A stretch of 64,000 bases of DNA from Sorangium cellulosum (lineage in GTDB: Bacteria; Myxococcota_A; Polyangia; Polyangiales; Polyangiaceae). Within the stretch, counting starts at the first letter, position 1. Each line of letters starts with the position of its first letter. Below the pieces are notes generated by a model. That model did not search any database. It worked only from the letters and a program-made list of their open reading frames with translations, and had not been told where the DNA came from. The DNA lies in NCBI RefSeq assembly GCF_002950945.1, contig NZ_CP012673.1, forward strand, positions 3,514,501-3,578,500, written 5' to 3'. Of the stretch, positions 26,691-34,520 are shown piece by piece. Made by a program: the position numbers and the translations under genes.

Positions 26691-27263
26691 ATGCGAAGTA
26701 TCTATACTGTGGCGGGGCTGTGCGCAGCGACGATGGTCGCGTGCATGCACCATGAGCCCAATGAGGTACAGCCCGGAGAGACGGAGCCTGAAAAGATGGG
26801 ATTCGTCACCGTCCAGTGGGCGATCGAGGACAGGACCAGCGCCGAGCAGTGCGAGGCCTACGGCGCGAACGCCGTCGAGCTGCTGCTCATCAGCACGGAC
26901 ACCAACCAGGTGACCAGGCAGGTGGTCCCGTGCGAGCGGTTCGACGTGAGCGTGCAGGTCCCCGCCGAGGACTACGTCGGCACGATCACGCTGCTTGACG
27001 AGAGGGGGAAAGCCGTCAGCGACCCACTCCCGGTGGGACCGTTCGAGGTCGACGGGAAAGAGGAGACGACGCGCAGGGTCAGCTTCCCCGCCGCCGACCA
27101 GCAGGGCGGAGACCAGCGGAGAGGTGACGATCAGCGGCGCGACGATCAGCGGAGAGGCGACGATCAGCGGCGCGACGATCAGCGGAGAGGCGACGATCAG
27201 CGGAGAGGCGACGATCAGCGGAGAGGCGACGATCAGCGGAGACGCGACGACCGGCGGCGATAG
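26691..27263 (+). CDS. Lipoprotein with repeat-encoded charged tail
   Basis: A 190-aa exported protein. The start MRSIYTVAGLCAATMVAC is a lipoprotein signal peptide with Cys18 as the anchor. Residues about 35-140 form a beta-rich domain (MGFVTVQWAIEDRTSAEQC, AVELLLISTDTNQ, FDVSVQVPAEDYVGTITLLDERGKAV). The tail (about 143-190) is a run of Asp/Gln/Arg units (GDDQRR, DDQRR) encoded by a 15/18-bp tandem repeat, ending in RRR. The domain is not recognised. Repeat-number changes would lengthen or shorten the tail in frame. Confidence 0.75.
   Translation: MRSIYTVAGLCAATMVACMHHEPNEVQPGETEPEKMGFVTVQWAIEDRTSAEQCEAYGANAVELLLISTDTNQVTRQVVPCERFDVSVQVPAEDYVGTITLLDERGKAVSDPLPVGPFEVDGKEETTRRVSFPAADQQGGDQRRGDDQRRDDQRRGDDQRRDDQRRGDDQRRGDDQRRGDDQRRRDDRRR
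27109..27252 (+). repeat. 15/18-bp in-frame tandem repeat
   Basis: About eight copies of GATCAGCGGAGAGGCGAC (18 bp) and the shorter GATCAGCGGCGCGAC (15 bp). Both unit lengths are multiples of three, so the reading frame is kept. Confidence 0.85.
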
Positions 27264-27364
27264 CCGGCGAGCAGCCCTCGCCGCCCGTCGCGAGGCCTCC
27301 GATCCACACAAGAGCAGCCTCTCGGCCGCGCCGTCGCCGGCCCGATGACGTCGACCGCGCCCTG

Positions 27365-27736
27365 TCACGGCATCGCGGGCGCGCCCTCCCTTCGCGCGCC
27401 CTCGCCGGCCTCCCGGCCCCCGAGCAGCTTCAGCAGCTTCTCGCGCGTGGTCAGCCCCACGTGGCGCGCCACCTCCTTTCCCCCGGCGAACGCGACCACC
27501 GTCGGCAACCCGCGGATGCCGAAGCGGCGGGCGAGCTCCGGGGAACGGTCGCCGTCGACCGCCACCACCTTCAGGCGACCCGCGCCCTCCTCCGCCAGCT
27601 TGTGCAGGATCGGCGCGAGCGCGCGGCACGGCGGGCACCACTGCGCGGTGAAGTCGACGAGGACAGGCACCCCGGCCTGCAGCACCTCGGCCTCGAAGCT
27701 CTGCTCGTCGATCTCGCGGATGGAACTCGTGGACAT
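27365..27736 (-). CDS. Thioredoxin-like protein with CPPC active site
   Basis: A 123-aa thioredoxin fold protein without signal peptide, acting in the cytosol. Motifs seen are VLVDFTAQWCPPCRALAPIL, then VVAVDGDRSPELARRFGIRGLPTVVAFAGGKEV with the cis-Pro (GLPT). The active site is WCPPC where classical thioredoxin has WCGPC, which usually shifts redox potential. A Gly/Glu/Arg/Pro tail follows the fold. AAGGAGGT upstream of the ATG is a near-perfect ribosome binding site. It is divergent from the sigma factor gene at 27837, with a symmetric operator-like palindrome between them. Confidence 0.92.
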   Translation of the reverse strand: MSTSSIREIDEQSFEAEVLQAGVPVLVDFTAQWCPPCRALAPILHKLAEEGAGRLKVVAVDGDRSPELARRFGIRGLPTVVAFAGGKEVARHVGLTTREKLLKLLGGREAGEGARREGAPAMP

Positions 27737-27758
27737 GGGAAGAACCTCCTTGCCTGGC

Positions 27759-27823
27759 CAGGTCTCGAGATCCGCATCCATTACAGGTCGCGGCGCTGTA
27801 ATGTGGTCGCGGCTCGAGACCTG
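27759..27823. promoter_or_regulatory. Two-tier palindrome between divergent thioredoxin and sigma genes
   Basis: Two perfect inverted repeats share one centre (27791). The outer arms are CAGGTCTCGAG (27759-27769) and its complement (27813-27823); the inner arms are CATTACAG (27779-27786) and CTGTAATG (27796-27803). The element fills most of the 100-base gap between the two start codons. It looks like a shared operator or a pair of mirror-image promoters. Confidence 0.7.
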
Positions 27824-27836
27824 ACCTCCGGAGACC

Positions 27837-28373
27837 ATGGAAGCCATCAAGGACCCGGACGACATCCTGGGCTGCGTGTCGCACCTTGTGCGCGAAGAGC
27901 GCGCGGCGCTGGCGGCGCTGGCGCGGGCGGAAGGGGTCACGCCCGAGGATGCGGTGGACTGCGTGCAGGAAGGGCTCTGCACGCTGCTCACCCTCGCGCA
28001 AAGCGGCGGGCTTCCGGAGGACACCGGCGCCTGGGGAGGGGTGCTCGCGGGGATCGTGCGCAACGCCGCGCGCAACCGGCGCCGGCGTCACTTCCGCGCC
28101 CGGCCGCACGAGGACCTGGACGCGCACCCGCAGGCCGCGGCGGATGCCCCGGCGACCGACGAGGCGATCGCGCGCGCCGAGGAGCACGTCCGGCTGCGCG
28201 CCTGCGTCGAGGAGCTCTGCGAGATCCAGAAGGCGGTGGTGACGCTGCGCATGCTCGAAGAGCAGCCCGGCGAGGACGTGGCGCGCGCGCTCGGCATCTC
28301 CGCCGGGCACGTCGCCGTCCTCTTGCACCGCGCCAAGGCCGCGCTGCGCGCCTGCATGACGACCACGGCCTGA
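27837..28373 (+). CDS. Sigma-70 family RNA polymerase sigma factor
   Basis: A 178-aa ECF-like sigma factor. Region 2 is MEAIKDPDDILGCVSHLVREERAAL-type with AVDCVQEGLCTLLTL and AWGGVLAGIVRNAARNRRRRH. Region 4 is EELCEIQKAVVTLRMLEEQPGEDVARALGISAGHVAVLLHRAKAALRACM. No anti-sigma gene is adjacent; instead it is divergent from the thioredoxin gene and shares the palindromic region with it, which points to a redox-linked regulon. The region 2 sequence is divergent from standard ECF groups. Confidence 0.85.
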   Translation: MEAIKDPDDILGCVSHLVREERAALAALARAEGVTPEDAVDCVQEGLCTLLTLAQSGGLPEDTGAWGGVLAGIVRNAARNRRRRHFRARPHEDLDAHPQAAADAPATDEAIARAEEHVRLRACVEELCEIQKAVVTLRMLEEQPGEDVARALGISAGHVAVLLHRAKAALRACMTTTA

Positions 28374-28378
28374 CGGGT

Positions 28379-28458
28379 CGCGGCGGCGCGGGACCCGGCC
28401 GGCGCGGCGGCGCAGGGCCCGGCCGGCCGGCGCGGCGGCGCAGGGCCCGGCCGGCCGG
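28379..28458. repeat. 28-bp GC-only tandem repeat
   Basis: Two full copies of a 28-bp unit (starting CGCGGCGGCGCAGGGCCC) at 28403-28458, preceded by a 24-bp partial copy. It lies just after the sigma factor stop codon and may form stable hairpins that end transcription. Confidence 0.7.
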
Positions 28459-28510
28459 CGCGGAGGCGGGCGACGGGGCGCCCGGCTCTGCTATGCCTTG
28501 CGCGCACGCC

Positions 28511-29308
28511 ATGAGCTCCCTTCCGCCTGCCCCGAGCCTCCTTGCGCCCGACGAGCCGCCCGCGTTCGAGGTGGTGAACCCCGACGGCCGCTCGAGCGCG
28601 GTCCTGCTCTGCGATCACGCCTCGAACGTCGTCCCGCGGCGGCTCGCGCGGCTGGGCCTCTACGGCGACGAGCTCTCGCAGCACATCGGCTGGGACATCG
28701 GCGCCGCGCGCCTCTCGCGCCGCCTGTCCACGCTGCTCGACGCGCCGCTCGTGCTCTCCGGCTACTCCCGCCTGGTCATCGACTGCAACCGGCCGCCGGG
28801 CTCGCCGACCTCGATCCCGCAGATCAGCGGCGGCGTGCCCATCCCCGGCAACGCCATCGACGCCGCCGAGGCCGAGGCGCGGGCCGACGCGTGCTTCTGG
28901 CCCTACCACCGGGCCGCCGCCGCGCTGCTCGACGCGCGGCGCGAGCGCGGCAAGAGCACGGCGGTCCTCTGCGTCCACAGCTTCACGCCCTCGCTGCTCG
29001 GCGAGGACCGGCCCTGGCACGTGGCCGTCCTCTACGGGCGCGACCGGAGGCTCGCCGGCCCGTTCCTCGAGGCGCTGCGGCGCGAGCCCGTGCTCTGCGT
29101 CGGGGACAACCAGCCGTACTACGTCACCGATGGAGGGGACTACTCGATCCCGGTGCACGGCGAGGCCCGCGGGCTGCCCTGCGTGCTCCTCGAGATCCGC
29201 CAGGACGGGCTGATCCGCGACGAGGACGTCGAGGCCTGGGCGCAGCGCCTCGCGAGGATCTACCGGGAGATCGAGGCCGCGCTCCTCCCCGGTGCGGGCG
29301 GCGCGTGA
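28511..29308 (+). CDS. N-formylglutamate amidohydrolase family protein
   Basis: A 265-aa zinc hydrolase of the FGase family, which releases formate from N-formylglutamate in histidine breakdown. Relatives also hydrolyse other N-substituted acidic amino acids. Motifs seen are LLCDHASNVVPRRL, HIGWDIGAARLSRRL, LVIDCNRPPGSPTSIP, the catalytic region VLCVHSFTP, HVAVLYGRD and the Glu in LLEIRQDGL. ATGs at 28493 and 28511 are both possible; I chose the second (MSSLPPAP). No hut genes are adjacent. Its 3' end is the left end of the tandem duplication described below. Confidence 0.9.
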   Translation: MSSLPPAPSLLAPDEPPAFEVVNPDGRSSAVLLCDHASNVVPRRLARLGLYGDELSQHIGWDIGAARLSRRLSTLLDAPLVLSGYSRLVIDCNRPPGSPTSIPQISGGVPIPGNAIDAAEAEARADACFWPYHRAAAALLDARRERGKSTAVLCVHSFTPSLLGEDRPWHVAVLYGRDRRLAGPFLEALRREPVLCVGDNQPYYVTDGGDYSIPVHGEARGLPCVLLEIRQDGLIRDEDVEAWAQRLARIYREIEAALLPGAGGA

Positions 29309-29461
29309 CGCCGGCGCTCGGGCGGAGGGTGGCTTCCCCGCCGGGCGAGGGGCCGGAACCCGCCATGGCGGCGCCACCCCCCGAGGCGCGCAACACCCGC
29401 TGAATCCCGCTGTTCTCGGCGCGATTCACGGGTGGCACGCGCGCTGCTGAACGTGCGGAGC

Positions 29462-30403
29462 ATGGGAGACGCCGATATCACGTTGCGCCACATCGCCCGG
29501 CGGCGCCCCGAGGACCTGGCGCGCGCCTTCGTCCCCGGGGGCCGCGCCGTGGAGGTGCTCGGCTGGGTCGACACCCAGGTCACCAAGCTCGAGCGCCGCC
29601 TCGACAAGGCGCTTCACCTGCGCGTCGAGGGCGAGCCGCGCGTGCTGCACGTCGAGTTCTGCTTCGCGCTGCGGCGCGACGTGCCGGATCTCGTCTTCGA
29701 GTACCTCGGCTTCCTCTTCTCCGCGCTGCGCGCCGAGGGCGCTGGAGAGCCGGTGCCGCCGATCGAGAGTGTCGCCGTGGTCCTGTCGGGCCGCCGGCGG
29801 CGCTTGCCGGCGGTGGGCAAGCGGCGCACCGCCTGGCCAGGGCGGCGCTTCAGCGGCACGCACTTCCGCATCGACGCGGTCTACCAGCGCACGGTGGGCG
29901 AGCTCCGGGCGCGCGGCAGCGTGCTGTGGCTGGTGTTTGCCCCGCTCGCCCGCGACGCGAGCGTCGCGGCGATGCGAGAGGTCATCGCGGACATCGCCGC
30001 GGGGGCGTCGACCCATGAAGAGCGGGCGGAGCTGTTCACCGCGTTCTTGATCATGGCCACGATCGATCCCTGGGGGCACAATCTGCAGAAGGAGCTGGTC
30101 ACGATGGTGGAGGACAAGGAAGAAGGGCTGCTGCGGCGTACTCCGATCATCGGAGAGATGATCATCGAGGCCGAGCAGAGAGGGGAGCAGCGGGGAAAGC
30201 AAAGAGGAAAGGAAGAGGCGGTCGTGGAGCTGCTCGGCCGCCTCTTTGCGCGGCGGGTCGGGCGCCGGCCGACGACCGAGGAGGAGGGCTCGATCCTCGC
30301 GCGGGCGCGGGTCCTCGGCCCGGGTGAGGTCGAGGACGCCCTGCTCGATCTCGAGGGCGATGCGCTGGTGCGCTGGCTCGCGGAGCCGCTGCGCGCGTCC
30401 TGA
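29462..30403 (+). CDS. Rpn-family (PD-(D/E)XK nuclease-like) protein, copy A
   Basis: A 313-aa protein of the recombination-promoting nuclease/putative transposase (Rpn) family. The start matches family members (DITLRHIARRRPEDLARAF), followed by the core VLGWVDTQ with its Asp, DKALHLRVEG, and VLHVEFCF, then VPDLVFEYLGFLFSAL. Many relatives have a Gln two residues after the core Glu; here it is Cys, so activity is uncertain. A Gln-Arg-Gly-rich stretch (EQRGEQRGKQRGKEE) joins a small C-terminal helical part (LLGRLFARRVGRR, VLGPGEVEDALLDL). I prefer this ATG over the GTG at 29432. Compared with copy B, a one-base insertion near 30397 stops the frame before the 22-codon repeat. Confidence 0.8.
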   Translation: MGDADITLRHIARRRPEDLARAFVPGGRAVEVLGWVDTQVTKLERRLDKALHLRVEGEPRVLHVEFCFALRRDVPDLVFEYLGFLFSALRAEGAGEPVPPIESVAVVLSGRRRRLPAVGKRRTAWPGRRFSGTHFRIDAVYQRTVGELRARGSVLWLVFAPLARDASVAAMREVIADIAAGASTHEERAELFTAFLIMATIDPWGHNLQKELVTMVEDKEEGLLRRTPIIGEMIIEAEQRGEQRGKQRGKEEAVVELLGRLFARRVGRRPTTEEEGSILARARVLGPGEVEDALLDLEGDALVRWLAEPLRAS

Positions 30404-30532
30404 GCCTCTCCTGGAACAGGTCGTCGAGGTCGGGCCCGGCGACCGCAGGCGCCGCAGCGCGCTTCGTGAGCCTCTCCTGGAACAGGTCGTCGAGGTCGGG
30501 CCCGGCGACCGCAGGCGCCGCAGCGCGCTTCG
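30402..30532 (+). repeat. 66-bp (22-codon) tandem repeat, two copies
   Basis: Two near-identical 66-bp units (30402-30467 and 30468 to about 30532) beginning GAGCCTCTCCTGGAACAGG. In the frame that copy B uses they would encode EPLLEQVVEVGPGDRRRRS-type units, so they look like the former C-terminal coding part of copy A, now beyond its stop. Copy B holds one unit, which is translated. Confidence 0.85.
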
Positions 30533-30632
30533 AGAACATTTATCGAGGCGGCGTGAACGGAAATCCTGGGCAGGAGCTCGGGAAGGCCACCTGAGCTGGC
30601 GGCCGTCACCCTACCTGCGCGAGGCAGGGAGC

Positions 30633-30804
30633 GGGACTACTCGATCCCGGTGCACGGCGAGGCCCGCGGGCTGCCCTGCGTGCTCCTCGAGATCCGCCAG
30701 GACGGGCTGATCCGCGACGAGGACGTCGAGGCCTGGGCGCAGCGCCTCGCGATGATCTACCGGGGATCGAGGCCGCGCTCCTCCCCGGTGCGGGCGGCGC
30801 GTGA
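30633..30804 (+). pseudogene. Duplicated 3' fragment of the amidohydrolase gene
   Basis: This repeats the last 57 or so codons of the gene ending at 29308 (from DYSIPVHGEARGLPCVLLEI onward), without the catalytic front part. A single-base deletion (CCGGGGATCG for CCGGGAGATCG) shifts the frame near its end. It is a by-product of the tandem duplication and should not make a functional protein. Confidence 0.85.
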
Positions 30805-30957
30805 CGCCGGCGCTCGGGCGGAGGGTGGCTTCCCCGCCGGGCGAGGGGCCGGAACCCGCCATGGCGGCGCCACCCTCCGAGGCGCGCGCCACCCGCTGAA
30901 TCCCGCTGTTCTCGGCGCGATTCACGGGTGGCACGCGCGCTGCTGAACGTGCGGAGC

Positions 30958-31962
30958 ATGGGAGGCGCCGATATCACGTTGCGCCACATCGCCCGGCGGC
31001 GCCCCGAGGACCTGGCGCGCGCCTTCGTCCCCGGGGGCCGCGCCGTGGAGGTGCTCGGCTGGGTCGACACCCAGGTCACCAAGCTCGAGCGCCGCCTCGA
31101 CAAGGCGCTTCACCTGCGCGTCGAGGGCGAGCCGCGCGTGCTGCACGTCGAGTTCTGCTTCGCGCTGCGGCGCGACGTGCCGGATCTCGTCTTCGAGTAC
31201 CTCGGCTTCCTCTTCTCCGCGCTGCGCGCCGAGGGCGCTGGAGAGCCGGTGCCGCCGATCGAGAGCGTCGCCGTGGTCCTGTCGGGCCGCCGGCGGCGCT
31301 TGCCGGCGGTGGGCAAGCGGCGCACCGCCTGGCCAGGGCGGCGCTTCAGCGGCACGCACTTCCGCATCGACGCGGTCTACCAGCGCACGGTGGGCGAGCT
31401 CCGGGCGCGCGGCAGCGCGCTGTGGCTGGTGTTTGCCCCGCTCGCCCGCGACGCGAGCGTCGCGGCGATGCGAGAGGTCATCGCGGACATCGCCGCGGGG
31501 GCGGCGACCCATGAAGAGCGGGCGGAGCTGTTCACCGCGTTCTTGATCATGGCCACGATCGATCCCTGGGGGCACAATCTGCAGAAGGAGCTGGTCACGA
31601 TGGTGGAGGACAAGGAAGAAGGGCTGCTGCGGCGTACTCCGATCATCGGAGAGATGATCATCGAGGCCGAGCAGCGGGGGACGGAAAAGGCGGTCGTGGA
31701 GCTGCTCGGTCGCCTCTTTGCGCGGCGGGTCGGGCGCCGGCCGACGACCGAGGAGGAGGGCTCGATCCTCGCGCGGGCGCAGGTGCTCGGCCCGGGTGAG
31801 GTCGAGGACGCCCTGCTCGATCTCGATGGCGATGCGCTGGTGCGCTGGCTCGCGGAGCCGCTGCGCGCTCCTGAGCCTCTCCTGGAACAGGCCGTCGAGG
31901 TCGGTCCCGGCGACCGCAGGCGCCGCAGCGTGAGGCGAGAACGCCCATCGAGGAAGCGTTAA
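30958..31962 (+). CDS. Rpn-family protein, copy B
   Basis: A 334-aa near-identical duplicate of the gene at 29462. Differences seen are GDAD/GGAD at the start, GSVL/GSAL, GAST/GAAT, a shorter EQRGTEKAVVE linker where copy A has the longer Gln-Arg-Gly stretch, and ARVLG/AQVLG. At the C terminus the frame reads through one EPLLEQAVEVGPGDRRRRS unit and ends RERPSRKR, which probably reflects the ancestral end. The core Glu is again followed by Phe-Cys where Gln is often found. Two almost identical genes in tandem suggest a recent duplication. Confidence 0.8.
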   Translation: MGGADITLRHIARRRPEDLARAFVPGGRAVEVLGWVDTQVTKLERRLDKALHLRVEGEPRVLHVEFCFALRRDVPDLVFEYLGFLFSALRAEGAGEPVPPIESVAVVLSGRRRRLPAVGKRRTAWPGRRFSGTHFRIDAVYQRTVGELRARGSALWLVFAPLARDASVAAMREVIADIAAGAATHEERAELFTAFLIMATIDPWGHNLQKELVTMVEDKEEGLLRRTPIIGEMIIEAEQRGTEKAVVELLGRLFARRVGRRPTTEEEGSILARAQVLGPGEVEDALLDLDGDALVRWLAEPLRAPEPLLEQAVEVGPGDRRRRSVRRERPSRKR

Positions 31963-32016
31963 CGAAACGCCCTGGGCAGGGGCTCGGGAAGGCCACCTGA
32001 GCCGGCGGCCGTCGAC

Positions 32017-33003
32017 CTACCTGCGCGAGGAAGGGAGCAGCGCCCGCAGCGCGTCGTGCAGACGGCGGTACGTCACGACGGCGCCCCATTCCACACCCTC
32101 CCGGGTGAGCTCGCGGGCGACCCCCGGACCGATGCCGGCGAGCACGCAGGCGCTGCCGAGCAGCCTCACCGCCACGGCCACACGCAGGAAGAGCGCGAGC
32201 GCGCTCGCCTCCATCCGGTCGAGCCCGGTGACGTCGATGACCACCGCGCGCGCCTGCCTGGCCCTCACGGCGGCGAGCAGCCTCTCCATCAGGTGCGCGC
32301 ACCGCTCCTCGTCCATGGAGCCGATCACCGGGACGCAGAGGATCTGGCTCCACACCTCGAGGATCGGCGTGGACAGGGCGCGCATCACGGCCCGCTGGTG
32401 CTCGATCAGCGTGAGCTTCTCGGTGATCTCCCGCTCGTGGGCGAGCTCGCGCGCCCGGGCGAGCTCCTCCTCGGCGCGGGCGCGCGCGAGCGCCTGCGAC
32501 GCCGCGGGCAAGAGGCGGCGGACGAGGCTCACGTGGCGCACGTCGAAGGAGGCGCGCTCCGGGTGGACGAGCACGAGCAGCGCCTGCAGGCCGCCGGCCT
32601 GGAGGGGCGCGTGGAGCGCGGAGCCGTAGCGCCTCAGGACGGCCTCCGGCTGTCGCTGCCACTCGGCCAGCTGGCTGAGGTCGAAGCTGGCCACCGGCCG
32701 GCCCGCGAGGGCCCGGTCGAACGCGGGCCCGCGCTGCCACACGGTCGCCGACAGGCGCGGATCGGTGGAGACCATGACGTGGCCGTCCGCGCCGTCCGCG
32801 AACGCGATCACGAGCCCGGCGGCGGCCCCGACCCGCTGCGCGATCACCGCGACGACGCGCGACAGCATCTCCGCGAAGGTCCCCGGCTCCGTGAAGCGCA
32901 GGAGCGCCTCCGCCAGCCCCTCCGCCTCGAGCCGGAGCGCCCGCTCCTCCTCTCGCGCGCGCTCCAGCTCGGCGATGGTCTCGCGGACAGCCTCGTCCTC
33001 CAT
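32017..33003 (-). CDS. GAF-STAS sensor protein (RsbR/RsbS-like)
   Basis: A 328-aa cytosolic signalling protein. An N-terminal coiled-coil (about 1-35) leads into a GAF-like domain (about 35-175; MLSRVVAVIAQRVGAAAGLVIAF). A charged coiled-coil (ARARAEEELARARELAHEREI) then links to a C-terminal STAS domain (about 208-325). The STAS part has the RsbR pattern LSTPILEVWSQILCVPVIGSM, VVIDVTGLDRMEASAL and LGSACVLAGIGPGVA. The usual phosphorylatable Thr/Ser before the helix is replaced in part (DRMEAS). A GTG at 33006 and the ATG at 33003 are both possible starts. It begins 6 bases after the FIST gene stop, so both are cotranscribed and perhaps coupled. Confidence 0.85.
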   Translation of the reverse strand: MEDEAVRETIAELERAREEERALRLEAEGLAEALLRFTEPGTFAEMLSRVVAVIAQRVGAAAGLVIAFADGADGHVMVSTDPRLSATVWQRGPAFDRALAGRPVASFDLSQLAEWQRQPEAVLRRYGSALHAPLQAGGLQALLVLVHPERASFDVRHVSLVRRLLPAASQALARARAEEELARARELAHEREITEKLTLIEHQRAVMRALSTPILEVWSQILCVPVIGSMDEERCAHLMERLLAAVRARQARAVVIDVTGLDRMEASALALFLRVAVAVRLLGSACVLAGIGPGVARELTREGVEWGAVVTYRRLHDALRALLPSSRR

Positions 33004-33009
33004 CACGCC

Positions 33010-34197
33010 TCACTGTCCGAGCAGGAGGACGGCGATGGAGAGGTTCGCGTGCTGGTTCTTGCCCCGGGTGAAGCACCCTTGCTCACCGAAGGTGAACCGG
33101 CCGAGGAACGGCGCCCCGCCGAGCGACGCGACCACCCCCTCGACCACGCGGTCGATCTCGTCGCGCACGGCGAGCATGCACCCCGCGCAGAAGATCACGA
33201 GCGCGCCCTGCGCGCGGAACGACGGCGGCGCGGACTCCCGCGCGGCCTCGACCACGGAGCGGACGCGGCCGATCAGGCTCTCCCGCGAGCCAGTCATCAG
33301 CACGAGCTCGTCTCCCTCGTTGATGCTCGCGCTGAACGTCATGGAGTTGTCCGCCTCCACGGTGCTCGGATGGATGAGCAGGAACTGGGGGACCTTGCCG
33401 ATCCACCCCGAGGGCCGCCCGAGCGGGTGGAGCGCGGTCTGCTCCAGGATGGATCCGCCGCCCAGCTGTGCGGTGATCAGGCCGCCGGTCCAGCGGTTGT
33501 AGACCTCGGCGGCCGGGAGCCCGTCAATCTCGGGCAGGCGCCTGCCTTCGGCGCGGGTCACGCGGCAGCGGTGCTCGGTGGGGGCGTAGCCGCTGCTGAA
33601 GGCATACGCGATCTCCCCGGAAGGGTAGAGGGCGGACAGCAGCACGGCGCCCTCGCAGGCTCGCCCGCGCTCCAGCTGCGATTGCTTCCCGTCGAGGGAG
33701 TTCGCCGCAGACGACCCGCCGAACACAGGCACGTTCGGGCCGACCACGTCCGCGATGCCGAGCAGGACGTCCTCCTCCGCGCCCGTCTGCGAGGTGAGCC
33801 ACAGCAGGGCCGGGAGCTCGCCGGCTCGCCGGGCGTCCTCGACGGCGCGCCGCGCCGCGCGCGCCCCGGCGGCGCGCGCGGCGCCGCCGAGCCGCTCGGC
33901 CGCGACGCCATACGCGCCCTCTGCATCGACGATCCCGAGCATGGCGAGGCCGGGACCGGACATGCCGTGGACGCCGGCGGCGGTCATGACGGACAGGCAC
34001 GAGCTCGAGCCGTGGACGCGCACCGACGGCGGCAGCTCCGCGGTGGCGCGGGCGAGCTCGCCCACGTCGTAGTGCTCCGTGTAACTCAGGAAGATGTGGT
34101 CGGGGGTCGCGCCCAGGCTCGCGCGGAGCGCGGACATGGCCTCGGCGAACGCAGCGCCCGCCGCCCCCGCAGTCGACGCCGCGGTGGCCATCTTCAT
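33010..34197 (-). CDS. FIST domain sensory protein
   Basis: A 395-aa protein with FIST_N (about 30-220; HIFLSYTEHYDVGELARA, VHGSSSCLSVMTAAG, PVFGGSSAANSLDGK) and FIST_C (about 230-385; DGLPAAEVYNRWTGGL, LVLMTGSRESLIGRVRSVVEAA, ALVIFCAGCMLAV, GRFTFGEQGCF). FIST domains are predicted small-ligand sensors (amino acids suggested) found with signal-transduction proteins. No output domain is attached; the cotranscribed GAF-STAS protein is the obvious partner. I chose the ATG at 34197 (MKMATAAS). Confidence 0.9.
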   Translation of the reverse strand: MKMATAASTAGAAGAAFAEAMSALRASLGATPDHIFLSYTEHYDVGELARATAELPPSVRVHGSSSCLSVMTAAGVHGMSGPGLAMLGIVDAEGAYGVAAERLGGAARAAGARAARRAVEDARRAGELPALLWLTSQTGAEEDVLLGIADVVGPNVPVFGGSSAANSLDGKQSQLERGRACEGAVLLSALYPSGEIAYAFSSGYAPTEHRCRVTRAEGRRLPEIDGLPAAEVYNRWTGGLITAQLGGGSILEQTALHPLGRPSGWIGKVPQFLLIHPSTVEADNSMTFSASINEGDELVLMTGSRESLIGRVRSVVEAARESAPPSFRAQGALVIFCAGCMLAVRDEIDRVVEGVVASLGGAPFLGRFTFGEQGCFTRGKNQHANLSIAVLLLGQ

Positions 34198-34520
34198 GTG
34201 CGCTGTGCTCCCTCGTTCACGGCCGGATCCGCCGAAGCTGACGCGCTGCCTGGCGATCCGGAGAGGCCGTCTATCCTGCCCATGCCATTTCCTTCGTCGG
34301 CGTCTCGCGCGCTCGCGGCCAGAACCGGGGCGATTCCCAGGGCAGATATACACGAACCCGCGGCGGCCCTGCTCCAATTTGGTTGCGGCCCGGGAGGCCC
34401 TGGTACGCGATAGCGGCCGGCGATGAGCGTCGCGTCGATCATGGCGCCGCCCTCTCTCTACCACGCGCGAATGTCGCGGGGAGAGGGCCACGCCGGCGGC
34501 GGCTCACGGGCGCGCTGCGC
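34198..34520. other. Intergenic region upstream of FIST operon
   Basis: About 320 bases between the FIST gene and the end of the phosphotransferase gene, both minus strand. It should hold the FIST promoter. No gene, RNA or clear repeat was seen. Confidence 0.3.

Larger units (their letters stand above)
29136..30632. repeat. Tandem duplication, copy A (about 1.5 kb)
   Basis: Direct repeat containing the last 170 bases of the amidohydrolase gene, the first Rpn-family gene, the following spacer, and the last few codons of the minus-strand STAS gene (near 30608-30632). Bases 29136-29143 align to 30633-30640; the offset is 1497, falling to 1496 after a one-base deletion in copy B. Confidence 0.9.
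30633..32040. repeat. Tandem duplication, copy B
   Basis: Second copy of the unit, from inside the amidohydrolase sequence to the 3' end of the intact minus-strand STAS gene. It differs from copy A by scattered substitutions, a one-base deletion near 30765, a shortened Gln-Arg-Gly stretch and loss of one 66-bp unit. Confidence 0.88.

Noticed and set aside
29432..30403. Intact transposon around the Rpn genes
   Set aside because: No terminal inverted repeats or target-site duplications; the boundaries fall inside flanking genes, as in a simple tandem duplication.
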